In this document: in pieces, positions 43,001-53,706 of the stretch
Position numbering within the stretch: position 1 is the first letter of the stretch
Layout: each line of letters begins with the position of its first letter
NCBI RefSeq assembly: GCF_001640805.2
Contig: NC_066838.1
Location: 9,660,066 to 9,724,065 of the forward strand
Direction of reading: 5' to 3'
Length of the DNA stretch: 64,000 bases
Origin: Lates calcarifer
Lineage: Eukaryota; Chordata; Actinopteri; Centropomidae
The notes under the pieces: model-generated
Seen by the model: the letters and a program-made list of their open reading frames with translations, nothing else
Told to the model about the DNA's origin: nothing
Databases searched by the model: none
Made by a program: the position numbers and the translations under genes

Positions 43001-43180
43001 ATCGACGGAGCGCCGACATATACTATCAACCGCCTCCTTGATGTCCGGCGGAGGGGACGGGGCTTCCAGTACCTGGTGGACTGAGAGGGGTATGGGCCGG
43101 AGGAGCGCAGCTGGGTTCCCACCGCTGATATCCTGGATCCGGCATTAATAAGGGAGTTCCACGCCACACATCCGGACAAG
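40095..43180 (+). pseudogene. pol region of the LTR element: protease, RT, RNase H, integrase, chromodomain (broken)
   Basis: Protease active site D-S-G-A-D lies at about 40096-40115, then a poly-T insertion interrupts it (40276-40303). Reverse transcriptase spans 40320-41076 with the catalytic Y-L-D-D (around 40990). It stops at TAG 41076-41078, followed by a frame change. RNase H follows ([15 protein letters not shown] and TDHKTL, about 41430-41665). Integrase lies in another frame (41976-42827) with its D, D, E residues visible in [18 protein letters not shown] and [10 protein letters not shown]. After a further frame change, a GPY/F-like linker and chromodomain (YTINRLLDV) end early at TGA 43082-43084. 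Each catalytic motif is preserved, but no continuous polyprotein can be made. Confidence 0.88.
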
Positions 43181-43247
43181 CCCGCACCACGGGTGTTGCC
43201 CAGCTGACATTAGCGGCTGCCGAGAGGCAGTCGTTAAGGGGGGGTAC

Positions 43248-43935
43248 TGTCATGATGCGGCAGCTGGGGTCGCATCGGGGAGGGCTCAGGGATTATTTTC
43301 TGTTTTGTGTTCTTTTCTCGTTTGCTGCAGGCTGGGAGGCGCAGCCGGAGGTTGAGTTCTCTGAGTAGCGACGACCAGGCACACCTGCGCAGCCTTCCAC
43401 ACCTGTCTCCACTTTCCCCTCATCACTCTCCCTATTTAACCTGCCCTCTGTTTTCCCTTCCTCGCCAGTTCTTCATAGCAGTGCACCCCTGATGCTGCCA
43501 GAAGTTCCAGGCTGTCTTCTCCTCCAGCTTCTCCCCCGTTCCTCGTCCCCAGTGTGTTTCCACACCGCTGTGCCTCCCTTGCGTCCCTGGCTGTTTCCTC
43601 GCCCTGTCTCTCCTGTGTGCTCTCCCTGTGCTCCAGGTCGCTCACGTGGTCTCTCCTGTGGCGTTCCTCCAGTTCCCCCTGGTCCCTGCCTGGTCGTCCT
43701 GGCTCTCGAGCTCCAGCCCGTCCTCCCGGCCTCCCTCATCTGCCTTCTACCTGCGCCATTCCCCGGACCCCGCTCTGGTCACGGACCCAGACCCTGCCAG
43801 ACCCACCGTTCTTTTGGCGGCCTCTTTGTGTTCTACCCCAGCCCTTTCGGCCCTTTGTTTTCTGTGAACAATAAACGCCCTGGTGAATCCGCACCCTTGA
43901 GTCCTCCCTTTTTCAGCGCTAGGCGCTTCATAACA
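43248..43935 (+). repeat. 3' LTR (688 bp)
   Basis: Direct repeat of the 5' LTR without the CCCACA expansion. It begins TGTCATG after a G-run polypurine tract and is followed directly by the CATAC target duplication. Confidence 0.95.
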
Positions 43936-44281
43936 CATACAGGTAGATGATTTCTGTTTGTGTGCTGTTGTGTTCTCAGTGTTGTTTTCCAGATGACATA
44001 TTCCAGGTAATAAGTGTTATGTAGCAGATCTCCTTCAAGTGTTTCTGATAAATAGTTTCTGGTAATGATTGATCAGGATGAGACACTATTTAAGGCTGGG
44101 GTCAACACTGAATTGTTCATATTCAACTGCATAGACTATTGAAGTGACTGCCTGTCTGAGAGAAATGATGGCAGCAGTTCATACACAAAATACAGAACTG
44201 TAATTATGACTTATCATTTAATCTATTTATTTATTTAGCACAAGCATCTAAGCTGAGAGAACTGGAGTTGCAAAAGACTCG

Positions 44282-45691
44282 TTGTCTTGACTTGTTTGGT
44301 CTATTACCTCTCTATCCTCTGATCATCTACTTCATCTTTGGCACTTGCAGACACCTCTCCATCTGTGACTATCAAATTCTGTCTATCTATTTAATCTGTT
44401 CACCTCAAGTATCAGTTTCAGTCAAATTATTTTTAAACATGTAAGATTAAAAGTTACATTTTTCTTACTATTATTATTATTTTAGCAATATCAAGTACAG
44501 TCTAACTCAGTATCTACAGTATAGATATTATGTGATTACCAAATACTACTACAAGTACTTATGCTGTCCTAGCCATCATTATTGGGTCTGTGACAGCTAA
44601 TGTGGAGTTGCTTAGCATTACTACTACACTCACTATTGTCCAGCTCAGGCCCCATTATGGAAACCAACAGGAGAAAGCAGAGAGTTTCCCTGCAGACAGT
44701 GGTTTAAGTATCACATTTGTTTTAATAGTTTCATCTTTATTGTTGTGTACACACAACCTGCTGTGTTATCTGAAACACTCAAACTGTGCTGTCACTTTTT
44801 ACCTTTCTTCATTACAGAGAACTTACACAACATAATTGCCCTAGTGTTTCAATTGTGGGGAAAAAAAACAAGGCACTGGTGATGTAACCTCCATTCCTTG
44901 GTCCATTTTGTCATTCAGTATTCATATTATTTGTGTGGCCAACCAGCAGGCATCATTAGTGCCGTGGCAATGACAAGATCCTTCACTGGCTTCTCACAAT
45001 GCACAGAATTTAAATGAGGAGGTTGAAAATGTTGCCTGACTGATGGAATGCCAGGCCCAGGGGGCTTTATTGCCCAAGGTTGAGCCTCCCAGTGTTCCTC
45101 TTATAACCCCTGTTTTTGTCCACTATTGGCAAACTCTAACCATGTCACCTTTACTTATAACCTGAAGAATTTAATTATCTTGGCAAAGAGTTGTAGTGGT
45201 TAGAAAAAAAAGGCCCTGTCTGACTGCTGCTGTGACTGAGCGAGAGCCTTGTTTTCACTCGTCACTTACACAGGGCTAATTCAAGGTTGCCCTCGGACTC
45301 CTCTGAGGATATACCCTGTCGCTACTACATGAAACAGATTTCAAGGTGTTGGCTGGGTTTAGAAAGTGTCAGGTTTGCTTATCAGCTGTTTGCAGGTGGT
45401 GGTTTTCCTCTAGCTTTATTGGACCATAACCTCAGATAAGGCACTGAAGTGATTTAGAATCACACCTGTAGGTCAGAGGTCATATAGAAAGATATTAACT
45501 TTCCCTGAAGATGTTCCAGTGACTGACAGGGAGGTAGTAGATATAAGAAATGAATGTACATCATGTTAATTTTTAAAAAAGATATTGTAGGAGAGATTTC
45601 AGTTTCCAAAGATACCTGTCATTATATTTTTGTTTTTTAAAGGACGTGCAAATTGTTTGATAACTGTGTGTATTTGTGTGTCATTTTCCAG
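44282..45691. other. unassigned sequence between C1q duplicate and SLC26 relic
   Basis: AT-rich with no exon recognised on either strand. Earlier exons of the SLC26-type relic would be expected here but were not found. Confidence 0.5.
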
Positions 45692-47330
45692 ACTTTAAAT
45701 GATGTTCTGTATGGGGTGACCAGTGCTGTACCAGGAGCTCGGTCAGTCTCTCTGGTTTCCATGGTGATACTCATCGGTGGCAAGATGCTGAATGAGCACT
45801 TCAAGAACAAGCTGCCTGTTGCCATACTCTAGGAACTTATACTGGTGAGGGATTCAGACACACGCACACATACTGTTCACACATATACACACTCAGTAGA
45901 CTCATGCCCATAAGATGCACCCAGATGGACAGATGCCACAGTGATGAACTGATGAATGAGTCATAATTATATAAAAATCTGTTTTTATCTCCAAAACTGC
46001 AAATTCCTCCATATAATAAATATCTGCACCTGGCCACTATTAATCATCGTTCTGTCTTCTGGTGGTGTTTGTGAGAATTTTATATATTTTTCAGAAAAAC
46101 TTTGCTGCTTCTCAGTTATTCTTATATGGTACCCTTTATTAAACCTTTATAAGCTGAAATTAATGGTTAATAAATAATTTACTAATGCTTTACAGATCAG
46201 TTATAAGCCATTAATAACAACAACATCATAGTCAAATGGAACAAGATGCAACTGTGCTGCCTGCAACAGTTTTCCTTTTCAAATAGCCTCAACATGATTG
46301 AGGTTAAAGGTTTTCACAGAAGTACAACTGAAGATCAGTATTTCTTTTAGTATTATTATTATTATTACATTTCACACAAAACTCATCAAGCTGTAAAGAC
46401 AGAGACAGAGGGACAGAGCTGAAATACAAATATAAAAGTATGAAAAATGAAACTGCAGTGATATTAATGCACCATTTACTTAGTAGTGAAAAAGTTGCTT
46501 AAAGCAGTAACAGTCATTAAATATTATAATGTTTAATCTTTTCCAGTTGATTTTTCAGACTGATCATTCAGTCTGAATTTTCAATGTATCATTCTTAATT
46601 TCTGCACATTGCATCAAGCAGATGTTGACAGTTCGGTCCATGCTGATAGCTCTGGGAAGATGCTCTGTTCACAGGTGTTGAGTTATGGTTGGAACAATGT
46701 CATCCTCCTGTTGGCTCTCTGAGTTGTCATAGTCATTGTTAGTTGATATCCTCACTCAATCTATGTCTTTTTCTTGGGACACTACAGTACACATTTTGTG
46801 TTGATGGACATTAGATAAGCAGTAAACTTGAATAATTGAGTGAATTACAAATATATAAACAGATTTACATTAAAGCTTGATCTACAGCTCAAGCTCACCT
46901 TAGTGAATGACAGCCGCTCAGGTGGCAGATTGAGAGACAAATAAATAATAGTTGGTAAGATTATCTTTGAATGATCAAATAAGTAACATATTAACTACTT
47001 TCTTTGCCTTTATATTATAGCCTGTTCGAAGTCTCACAACTAAAACTAAACTCTGAATTACTAAATAAGTGATATCATATGTATAAATAGTTGCAGCATA
47101 TAGTGTGTAGCTACTTTACATAATATCTCTATTCTGTATCACTTTTTCTTCAATTCAGAAGCTCAAATCACTTTCTTTGTCCATAGTGAATGGCAGCAGC
47201 TCAGGTAGCAGAGTAAGAGAAAAAGAAATAACAGTTAAGACAAATTACCTATGATAATTATTGAATATATAAATGATAACTAAGACTATAATATAGACTA
47301 GCTCACTTTCTTCCCTACGTTATGGGCTCA

Positions 47331-49105
47331 TACTCACCTTTTTTGGCCTCAGCAAACAGTAGCTCAGGTAGCAGAGTGAGAGAGACAACAATAAATAATG
47401 GTTAGTAAGACAGACACAAAAAACTTTGAATTACTAAATAAGTGATATCATATGTATAAATAGTTGTAGCATACAGTGTGTAGCTAGTTTCCATAATATT
47501 ACTATACTAGATCACTTTTTCTTCAAGTCAGAAGCTCATACTCACTTTTTTCCATGATATTTTCAGGTAGCAGAATAAGAATTTTTTGTCCATAGTGAAT
47601 GGCAGCAGCTCAGGTAGCAGAGTAAGAGAAAAAGAAATAACAGTTAAGACAAATTACCTATGATAATTATTGAATAAGTAAATAATAACTAAGACTATAA
47701 TATAGACTAGCTCACTTTCTTCCCTACGTTATGGGCTCATACTCACCTTTTTTGGCCTCAGCAAACAGTAGCTCAGGTAGCAGAGTGAGAGAGACAACAA
47801 TAAATAATGGTTAGTAAGAGAAATTATTTTTAATAATTGAATACATAAATAATAATCATCATAAGTAGTATAAGGATAAACAGGTTTACACAATAACACA
47901 AATTACTATCTATGTCTTTAAATTACAGATTATATTTCAGGTCACTGTCTTTCCAAGTCAGAAGCTCATACTCACTTTTTTGGTCCACAGTGAAAGGCTG
48001 CAGCTCAGCTCAGAGTAAGAGAGACAACAATAAATAATGGTTAGTAAAGACAGACACAAAAAACTTTGAATTACTAAATAACTGATATCATATGTATAAA
48101 TAGTTGTAGCATACAGCGTGTAGCTAGTTTACATAATATTACTATACTAGATCACTTTTTCTTTAAGTCAGAAGCTCATACTCACTTTTTTCCATGATAT
48201 TTTCAGGTAGCAGAATAAGAATTTTTTGTCCATAGTGAATGGCAGCAGCTCAGGTAGCAGAGTAAGAGAAAAAGAAATAACAGTTAAGACAAGTTACCTA
48301 TGATAATTATTGACTAAGTAAATAATAAGTAAGACTATAATATAGACTAGCTCACTTTCTTCCCTACGTTATGGGCTCATACTCACCTTTTTTGGCCTCA
48401 GCAAACAGTAGCTCAGGTAGCAGAGTGAGAGAGACAACAATAAATAATGGTTAGTAAGACAGACACAAAAAACTTTGAATTACTAAATAAGTGATATCAT
48501 ATGTATAAATAGTTGTAGCATACAGTGTGTAGCTAGTTTCCATAATATTACTATACTAGATCACTTTTTCTTCAAGTCAGAAGCTCATACTCACTTTTTT
48601 TGGTCCACAGTGAAAGGCTGCAGCTCAGCTCAGAGTAAGAGAGACAACAATAAATAATGGTTAGTAAAGACAGACAAGACAATTTTTGAATTACTAAATA
48701 ACTGATATCATATGTATAAATAGTTGTAGCATACAGCGCGTAGCTAGTTTACATAATATTACTATACTATCACTTTTTCTTTAAGTCAGAAGCTCATACT
48801 CACTTTTTTCCATGATATTTTCAGGCAACAGAATAAGAAAAATAAATAATGGTTAGTAAGACAAATTATTTAAAAATTATTGCAAAAGTAAATAATTATC
48901 ATATCATTATCATCAATATAAGGATAAACAGGTTTACACAATAACATGAATTACTATCTATGTCTTTATACTACACTGTTTGAGTAGGTCACTTTCTTAG
49001 CAAATTAGCAGACATTACTCATTACATTCTCTTATATTCTATTCTAGGTCTTTTTTAAGTCAGAAGCTCTTACTCACCTTTTTTGTCCACAGTGAACAAC
49101 AACAG
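47331..49105 (-). repeat. tandem array of ~200-230 bp cassettes with splice-site-like ends on the minus strand
   Basis: Nine TACTCAC motifs (minus strand gtgagta donors) occur at about 47331, 47539, 47740, 47969, 48179, 48380, 48589, 48798 and 49071. Spacings are 201-229 bp except the last (273). Three unit types alternate: A (next to GGCCTCAGCAAACAG), B (TCCATGATATTTTCAGG) and C (GGTCCACAGTGAAAGG). The order B-A-C repeats, so a higher-order unit of about 620-640 bp is seen twice. On the minus strand most units have a pyrimidine tract, a ctgag acceptor-like end, 25-29 nt, then a donor. For example, 49105-49078 is 28 nt. Degenerate relatives lie at about 46890 and 47165. No coding role is established. 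Confidence 0.85.
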
Positions 49106-49180
49106 CTCAGTAAACAGTAAAATGAAAAAAAAGGTTAGTGCAACAAATAATAATTTTGAATAAGTAATTTATATTATAGT

Positions 49181-50060
49181 ACTTACCCCTCTTCTTAAGT
49201 GCTTACTGTTTGTTAAAAATACTTATAGCTCTTTATAAGTGCTTACTGTTTGTTACAAATACTTACAGCTCTTTATAAGTGCTTACTGTTCCTTACAAAT
49301 ACTTACCGCTCTTTATAAGTGCTTACTGTTTGTTACAAATACTTACCGCTCTTTATAAGTGCTTACTGTTTGTTAAAAATACTTATAGCTCTTTATAAGT
49401 GCTTACTGTTTGTTACAAATACTTACCACTCTTTATAAGTGCTTACTGTTTGTTACAAATACTTACAGCTCTTTATAAGTGCTTACTGTTTGTTACAAAT
49501 ACTTACAGCTCTTTATAAGTGCTTACTGTTCCTTACAAATACTTACCGCTCTTTATAAGTGCTTACTGTTTGTTAAAAATACTTATAGCTCTTTATAAGT
49601 GCTTACTGTTTGTTACAAATACTTACAGCTCTTTATAAGTGCTTACTGTTCCTTACAAATACTTACCGCTCTTTATAAGTGCTTACTGTTTGTTACAAAT
49701 ACTTACCGCTCTTTATAAGTGCTTACTGTTTGTTAAAAATACTTATAGCTCTTTATAAGTGCTTACTGTTTGTTACAAATACTTATAGCTCTTTATAAGT
49801 GCTTACTGTTTGTTACAAATACTTACAGCTCTTTATAAGTGCTTACTGTTTGTTACAAATACTTACCGCTCTTTATAAGTGCTTACTGTTTGTTACAAAT
49901 ACTTACAGCTCTTTATAAGTGCTTACTGTTTGTTACAAATACTTACCGTTCTTTATAAGTGCTTACTGTTCCTTACAAATACTTACTGCTCTTTATAAGT
50001 GCTTACTGTTCCTTACAAATACTTACCGTTCTTTATAAGTACCCATCGTTCATTATAAAT
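49181..50060. repeat. 40-bp tandem repeat, 22 units, no indels
   Basis: Units start every 40 bases from 49181 to 50021 with no length change. The unit reads ACTTACNNCT CTTTATAAGT GCTTACTGTT NGTTACAAAT in four blocks of ten. Variation is confined to a few positions (CAG/CCG/TAG after ACTTA, TG/CC before TTA, A/C). Units 2-5 and 11-14 are identical blocks. On the minus strand nearly every unit contains a GGTAAGTA-like donor. A final donor-like copy at 50061-50067 joins unique sequence. Confidence 0.97.
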
Positions 50061-50384
50061 ACTTACCATTTCTTTCAGCCATATTAAGGCCAGACTAGAC
50101 TTCCTTTTGGGGAGCTTTCTTTGTAAACTTGACTCCCTGAGGTTTGGGGCAGGACCATGGACAGCCTTGCCAGATGCAAAGGCCAGCCCTCAGGGTGAAA
50201 GAAAAGTCCAGCCACCGTACCAAAATGTGCAAAAGTACAAAAAAGACCAAGTGCAAGACACTACTTGGGATGTTGACAGCCCTGCCAGATGCAAAGGCAA
50301 GCCCTCACAGTTAAGAAGTCTGTGATAGCTGTGGTCTAGTAGTGATGTCCTGGAGGTATGGCAGTTCTGAAGCACATTAGAGAA
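50061..50384 (-). other. 3' flank of the minus-strand repeat-protein gene
   Basis: Unique sequence between the 40-bp array and the stop codon at 50385. It holds two copies of an approximately 32-bp segment (about 50161-50192 and 50276-50309, both with GCCAGATGCAAAGGC). On the minus strand ATGGCTGAAAGAAATG (50080-50065) is followed by a gtaagtattt donor. No poly(A) signal is obvious. Confidence 0.5.
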
Positions 50385-53300
50385 TCAATCTGAGTCGCTG
50401 TCAGTCGACCACCTGGGCCTCTTGGCAGGAGTCTCTTCCAAGTCGCCATCTTCCCTGCGCCGCCTTGCGGAGGAGCTGAGACCAGAGGTTGAGGGAGACA
50501 CAGAGGCCTCTGCTGAAGAGCTGTCATCAGAGCTGTCATCAGAGCTGTCATCTTCTGGGCAGAGTTGCCCGATGTCCTCGACATCAAGATTAGGGATGTA
50601 AATAGTAACTTCATCATCAGTACCGATGTCTCCATTCATGAAGTCCTCGTCCTCTTCATCGTCTTCATTGTCTTCATCAAATGGCTCCGCAAGGGCAACA
50701 TAAGGATCAGCGTGAAGGTCAGGTTGATCAACAGCGAAAGGATCATTAGGGAAACCATAAAAGTCCGGTTGAGCAACAGCATGAGCACCATGAGGCTCAG
50801 CATGAGGGAGAGCATATGGATCAGGGGCAGGAGCAGCATAAGGATTAGCATGGGGGAATGCAGGAGCAGCGTAAGGATCAGGGCCAGGGAAAGCAGGAGC
50901 AGCATGAGGAGCAGCATAAGGATTAGCGTGGGGGAAAGCAGGAGCAGCATGAGGAGCAGCATAAGGATTAGCGTGGGGGAAAGCAGGAGCAGCATGAGGA
51001 GCAGCATGAGGAGCAGCATAAGGATTAGCGTGGGGGAAAGCAGGAGCAGCGTAAGGAGCAGCATAAGGAGCAGCATGAGGAGCAGCATGAGGAGCAGCAT
51101 AAGGATTAGCGTGGGGGAAAGCAGGAGCAGCGTAAGGAGCAGCATAAGGAGCAGCATGAGGAGCAGCATGAGGGAAAGCATTATGAAAAGCAAAAGGACC
51201 ATGATGGGGAAAAAGCATAAGGATGAGCAAGAGCATAAGGAACAGGATGTGGAACAGCGAAGGGAACAGGATAGGGGGCGGGATAGAAGTGAGGAAAAGG
51301 AACAGCAGGACCATGCTGTTGCCCCTGCATCCAAAAGGGTGGTGGTAGGAACTGCGGGAGCAGAGGAAGGGGAGGTCCCCTGTTTCCTACCTCAGCCTGT
51401 TGAAGCCCATCCTCTTCCTGGTCATCAGGGGGCCTTTCAGCAACAGAACGATTTCTGTTGAAAGGCCAAAAGGAGCCACCTGAGTGGAGAAAAGTATAAA
51501 CAATATAACATTCAGTATTTTCAAAAAACAGGCCTTAAACAGGTGTAATGTAGATGTTTTTAACTGTTTTAACATATTCATCACCAAATCTTAACCCCTG
51601 ACCTGACTCAGATAGTTAATCAGCAGATCTGTGTGTGTTAATTAATTAACATTCATTTTAAAGAGTTATGCACAGCAGGTTGACACAGCATATTTGACTG
51701 CCCAAAGCTAAATACAGGCTTACACCCTTCTGACTTGTGGGCACAGTGAAGAAGGTACAGAATTTAGGAGAAAACTTTTTGGTTTATTCTAGAGTTGACA
51801 TTATCTGAGCCAAACAGCCAAAGAGGAAGTTAGGTACTATATAACATATTTAAGATAAGAACATGACCTCAGCTACAGTCCAGAATTATGCAGCAGTTAC
51901 AGGTGCAATGTGAATCACATCCTTCAAAATGGAGCTTAACCAAGCAAAATATGATATTTATGTTCCATGGGTCATTAAATAACTTAATGCACTAGACAAT
52001 GGTTTCTCCTTTGCACCCAACTTCAAGACTGCACAGTTTATTTCAGTTTTTTAAAATTCTCTGGGAACCTTAAGACTGCTTTTACCCCAGCCCCTTACAT
52101 GAGGCCTCTCTCCAAGTCTCTGATAAATAACCCTCATATAACTTTCAAAATTAAAGTCTAATTATATTGGATATATTCCAAATAAATATTTAGAGGACCC
52201 TTAAGACACAGCAGCAGAGAAGGTAAACATTAGACAGAGAGCACTGAACCATCCGTGCGTAAAAACACAGGACATGCGCATACTGCGTCTTGTTAAGCCA
52301 TGGTACCATGTTTTCAAGAAGATCTCACCTTCTCCAACACCCCTTAGTTTATAGATTGTGTAAATTACTGAGTAATCAGACGGATAATTATATTTAATGT
52401 CGCTTTTCTTGGAGGCATATAATGTGGACAGTTAAGACTTGATCAACTCCCCCTAAGTGTGTGCGTCAATTACTTACGCTGACATCTGGACATCTGAATT
52501 AAATCGTGCATTAATAACAACAGCGTTTCTCCAGAAATAATCACACACATAAATGTGTCTCTGTGCGCAACAAACGAGGCCGGGGCATTCTGGACAGGAC
52601 GCAGGATGGACCGGTCCTGAGCTGCGTGACAGAACCCTCTCATCTCCTCCATCAAAACTAATATACCAAATCGCATTTCCATAGAGCAAATACGAAAATA
52701 CCAACGTGTCTCTCTCATGTCAAATACAAGTGATCGTTGCATTTACTTTTGTAGCCCAAGTTCAATAACAATTGTACTTCACTTTATTGCCATTTCTCAG
52801 GATCATACTGATCTGTAGCTGCGTTTTGGGGAGTATGTCTGAGAATTATTTTACAAATGTGATAAAGTTTTAACTTAAAGCTCTAAAACAGCTCAAACAA
52901 GCAAACTCGACTATCTACATCTAGAAACGGACTCTGGTTTGATTAGGCCTGCACGTTCTGACGTATTGGCGTCTGCTCCCAAAGGTTCCATCGTCGCCAT
53001 GGTCACAAGTAAAAATATTTTTGGGGGCATTTTTCGAAAAAAGGCCAACATTTACGACGACAATTTAGGAGAATTTGATGCCATCAAACACAAATAAAAG
53101 TACTTTCAAATCACTACACAGTTGTTTATATGTTCCACACAGCTCTGTCCCGGGACACTCCGCATATTTTCACCTTCTAATAATAATTTTACATTGAGAA
53201 AACATCGAGTATCACTCAAAACTGTGTTTTCCTAACAGGCCAGCTAAAATTCCATTAACTATTTCTCTTTATATTCAACAAGTCACAATAACTGAGTGCT

Positions 53301-53458
53301 AATTTTGTAGTGAAACCCAGTTTTTGTGGTTTCAGGAATATTAATTAGTACATTTGATAGGATGAAACATTAGATGATAACTTACGTGCAAAGGAGACAA
53401 TCCACCGTCCGATCCTGGTCAGAAGGTGATCCGCCCGGGGGGGTCCACTTGAAGCCAT
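50385..53458 (-). CDS. candidate two-exon gene: Pro/Ala/His/Tyr-repeat protein with acidic and basic tail, unknown family
   Basis: I do not recognise this gene. Exon 1 (53458-53386) has a good start context (AAAATGG) and encodes 24 residues, including HLLTRIGRWIVSFA, ending in phase 1 at a consensus donor (gtaagt). A pyrimidine-rich acceptor at 51481-51480 begins exon 2 (51479-50385) in the matching phase. Exon 2 gives a short Trp/Asn segment (GSFWPFNRN), a Pro-rich stretch, then a P-[HY]-A-A / AFPHANPYAA repeat of about 150 residues. After it come an acidic block (DEDNEDDEEDEDF), a Ser/Asp run (DDSSDDSSDDSS), RRRRED, AKRPRW (possible nuclear signal) and DSDSD-stop. One extra base in an A5 run (51210-51214) changes frame inside the Pro-rich part. 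Both sides have the same composition, so this may be a sequencing error or a true break. Without it the length would be about 388 aa. A TATATA and CACGTG lie upstream. Confidence 0.5.
51480..53385 (-). other. intron of the repeat-protein gene
   Basis: 1.9 kb bounded by gtaagt and a ctccactcag acceptor. A 90-codon minus-strand ORF (52470-52742) lies inside. It lacks fitting splice sites and was not accepted as an exon. Confidence 0.45.
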
Positions 53459-53706
53459 TTTCAGCAGGTAGATTTTGCAGTGCTTTTCTGCAAGGTTTTC
53501 CTCAGTTCAGTTATCCAACAGTTTGTTTTCCGAAGAATGTTTTCCAGGTGATCCGCTATTCAAGAGTTCAACTTTCGAACAGACAGGTTTTGCAGTGGGT
53601 CAACAAGTGTCAAGTCCAAGTGCAAAAGGGGAAAATGGACGGGCCTGAAGCTCTGACATCACCTCGGTCAAACGTCACCGTTCTGTTGCCAGGACTTTTA
53701 CTGACG

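Larger units (their letters stand above)
38334..43935 (+). mobile_element. Ty3/Gypsy chromovirus LTR retrotransposon (5.6 kb, degraded ORFs)
   Basis: The element begins TGTCATGATG and ends TTCATAACA (TG...CA). It is bounded by the 5-bp target duplication CATAC (38329-38333 and 43936-43940). The internal region carries gag, protease, reverse transcriptase, RNase H, integrase and a chromodomain in that order, which is the Ty3/Gypsy order. The chromodomain places it with the chromoviruses. A purine tract (AAGGGGGGG, about 43236-43244) before the 3' LTR serves as polypurine tract. About 8 substitutions separate the LTRs over roughly 680 aligned bases, so insertion was fairly recent. The coding region has several stops, frameshifts and a poly-T insertion, so this copy is non-autonomous. 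It sits in the 5' flank of the broken C1q duplicate. Confidence 0.95.
37481..44281 (+). pseudogene. broken duplicate of the C1q-domain gene, split by an LTR element
   Basis: 37481-38333 and 43941-44281 together repeat the 5' flank, TATA-like box, start region and part of exon 2 of the intact copy (34022 onward). The sequence matching coding exon 1 is missing. The junction at 44160/44161 equals a 278-bp deletion (35217-35494 in the intact copy) at a GAG microhomology. Homology stops inside exon 2 at 44281, so the coiled-coil remainder and the C1q domain are absent. A 5.6 kb LTR retrotransposon (38334-43935) sits in its 5' flank and a SINE-like fragment at 38046-38232. It cannot encode the protein. 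Confidence 0.85.

Noticed and set aside
50636..51334. 232-codon minus-strand ORF rich in leucine and methionine
   Set aside because: Third frame of the same repeat. It neither connects to the exon 1 phase nor reaches the acidic/basic tail.
50565..51461. 298-codon plus-strand ORF over the repeat
   Set aside because: Open because the repeat lacks stops. No plus-strand promoter or splice context seen, while the minus strand has an ATG exon with matching splice phase. Kept only as a finding to test.
52470..52742. 90-codon minus-strand ORF inside the intron of the repeat-protein gene
   Set aside because: No acceptor/donor pair in a fitting phase. The direct 53386-51479 join already keeps frame.
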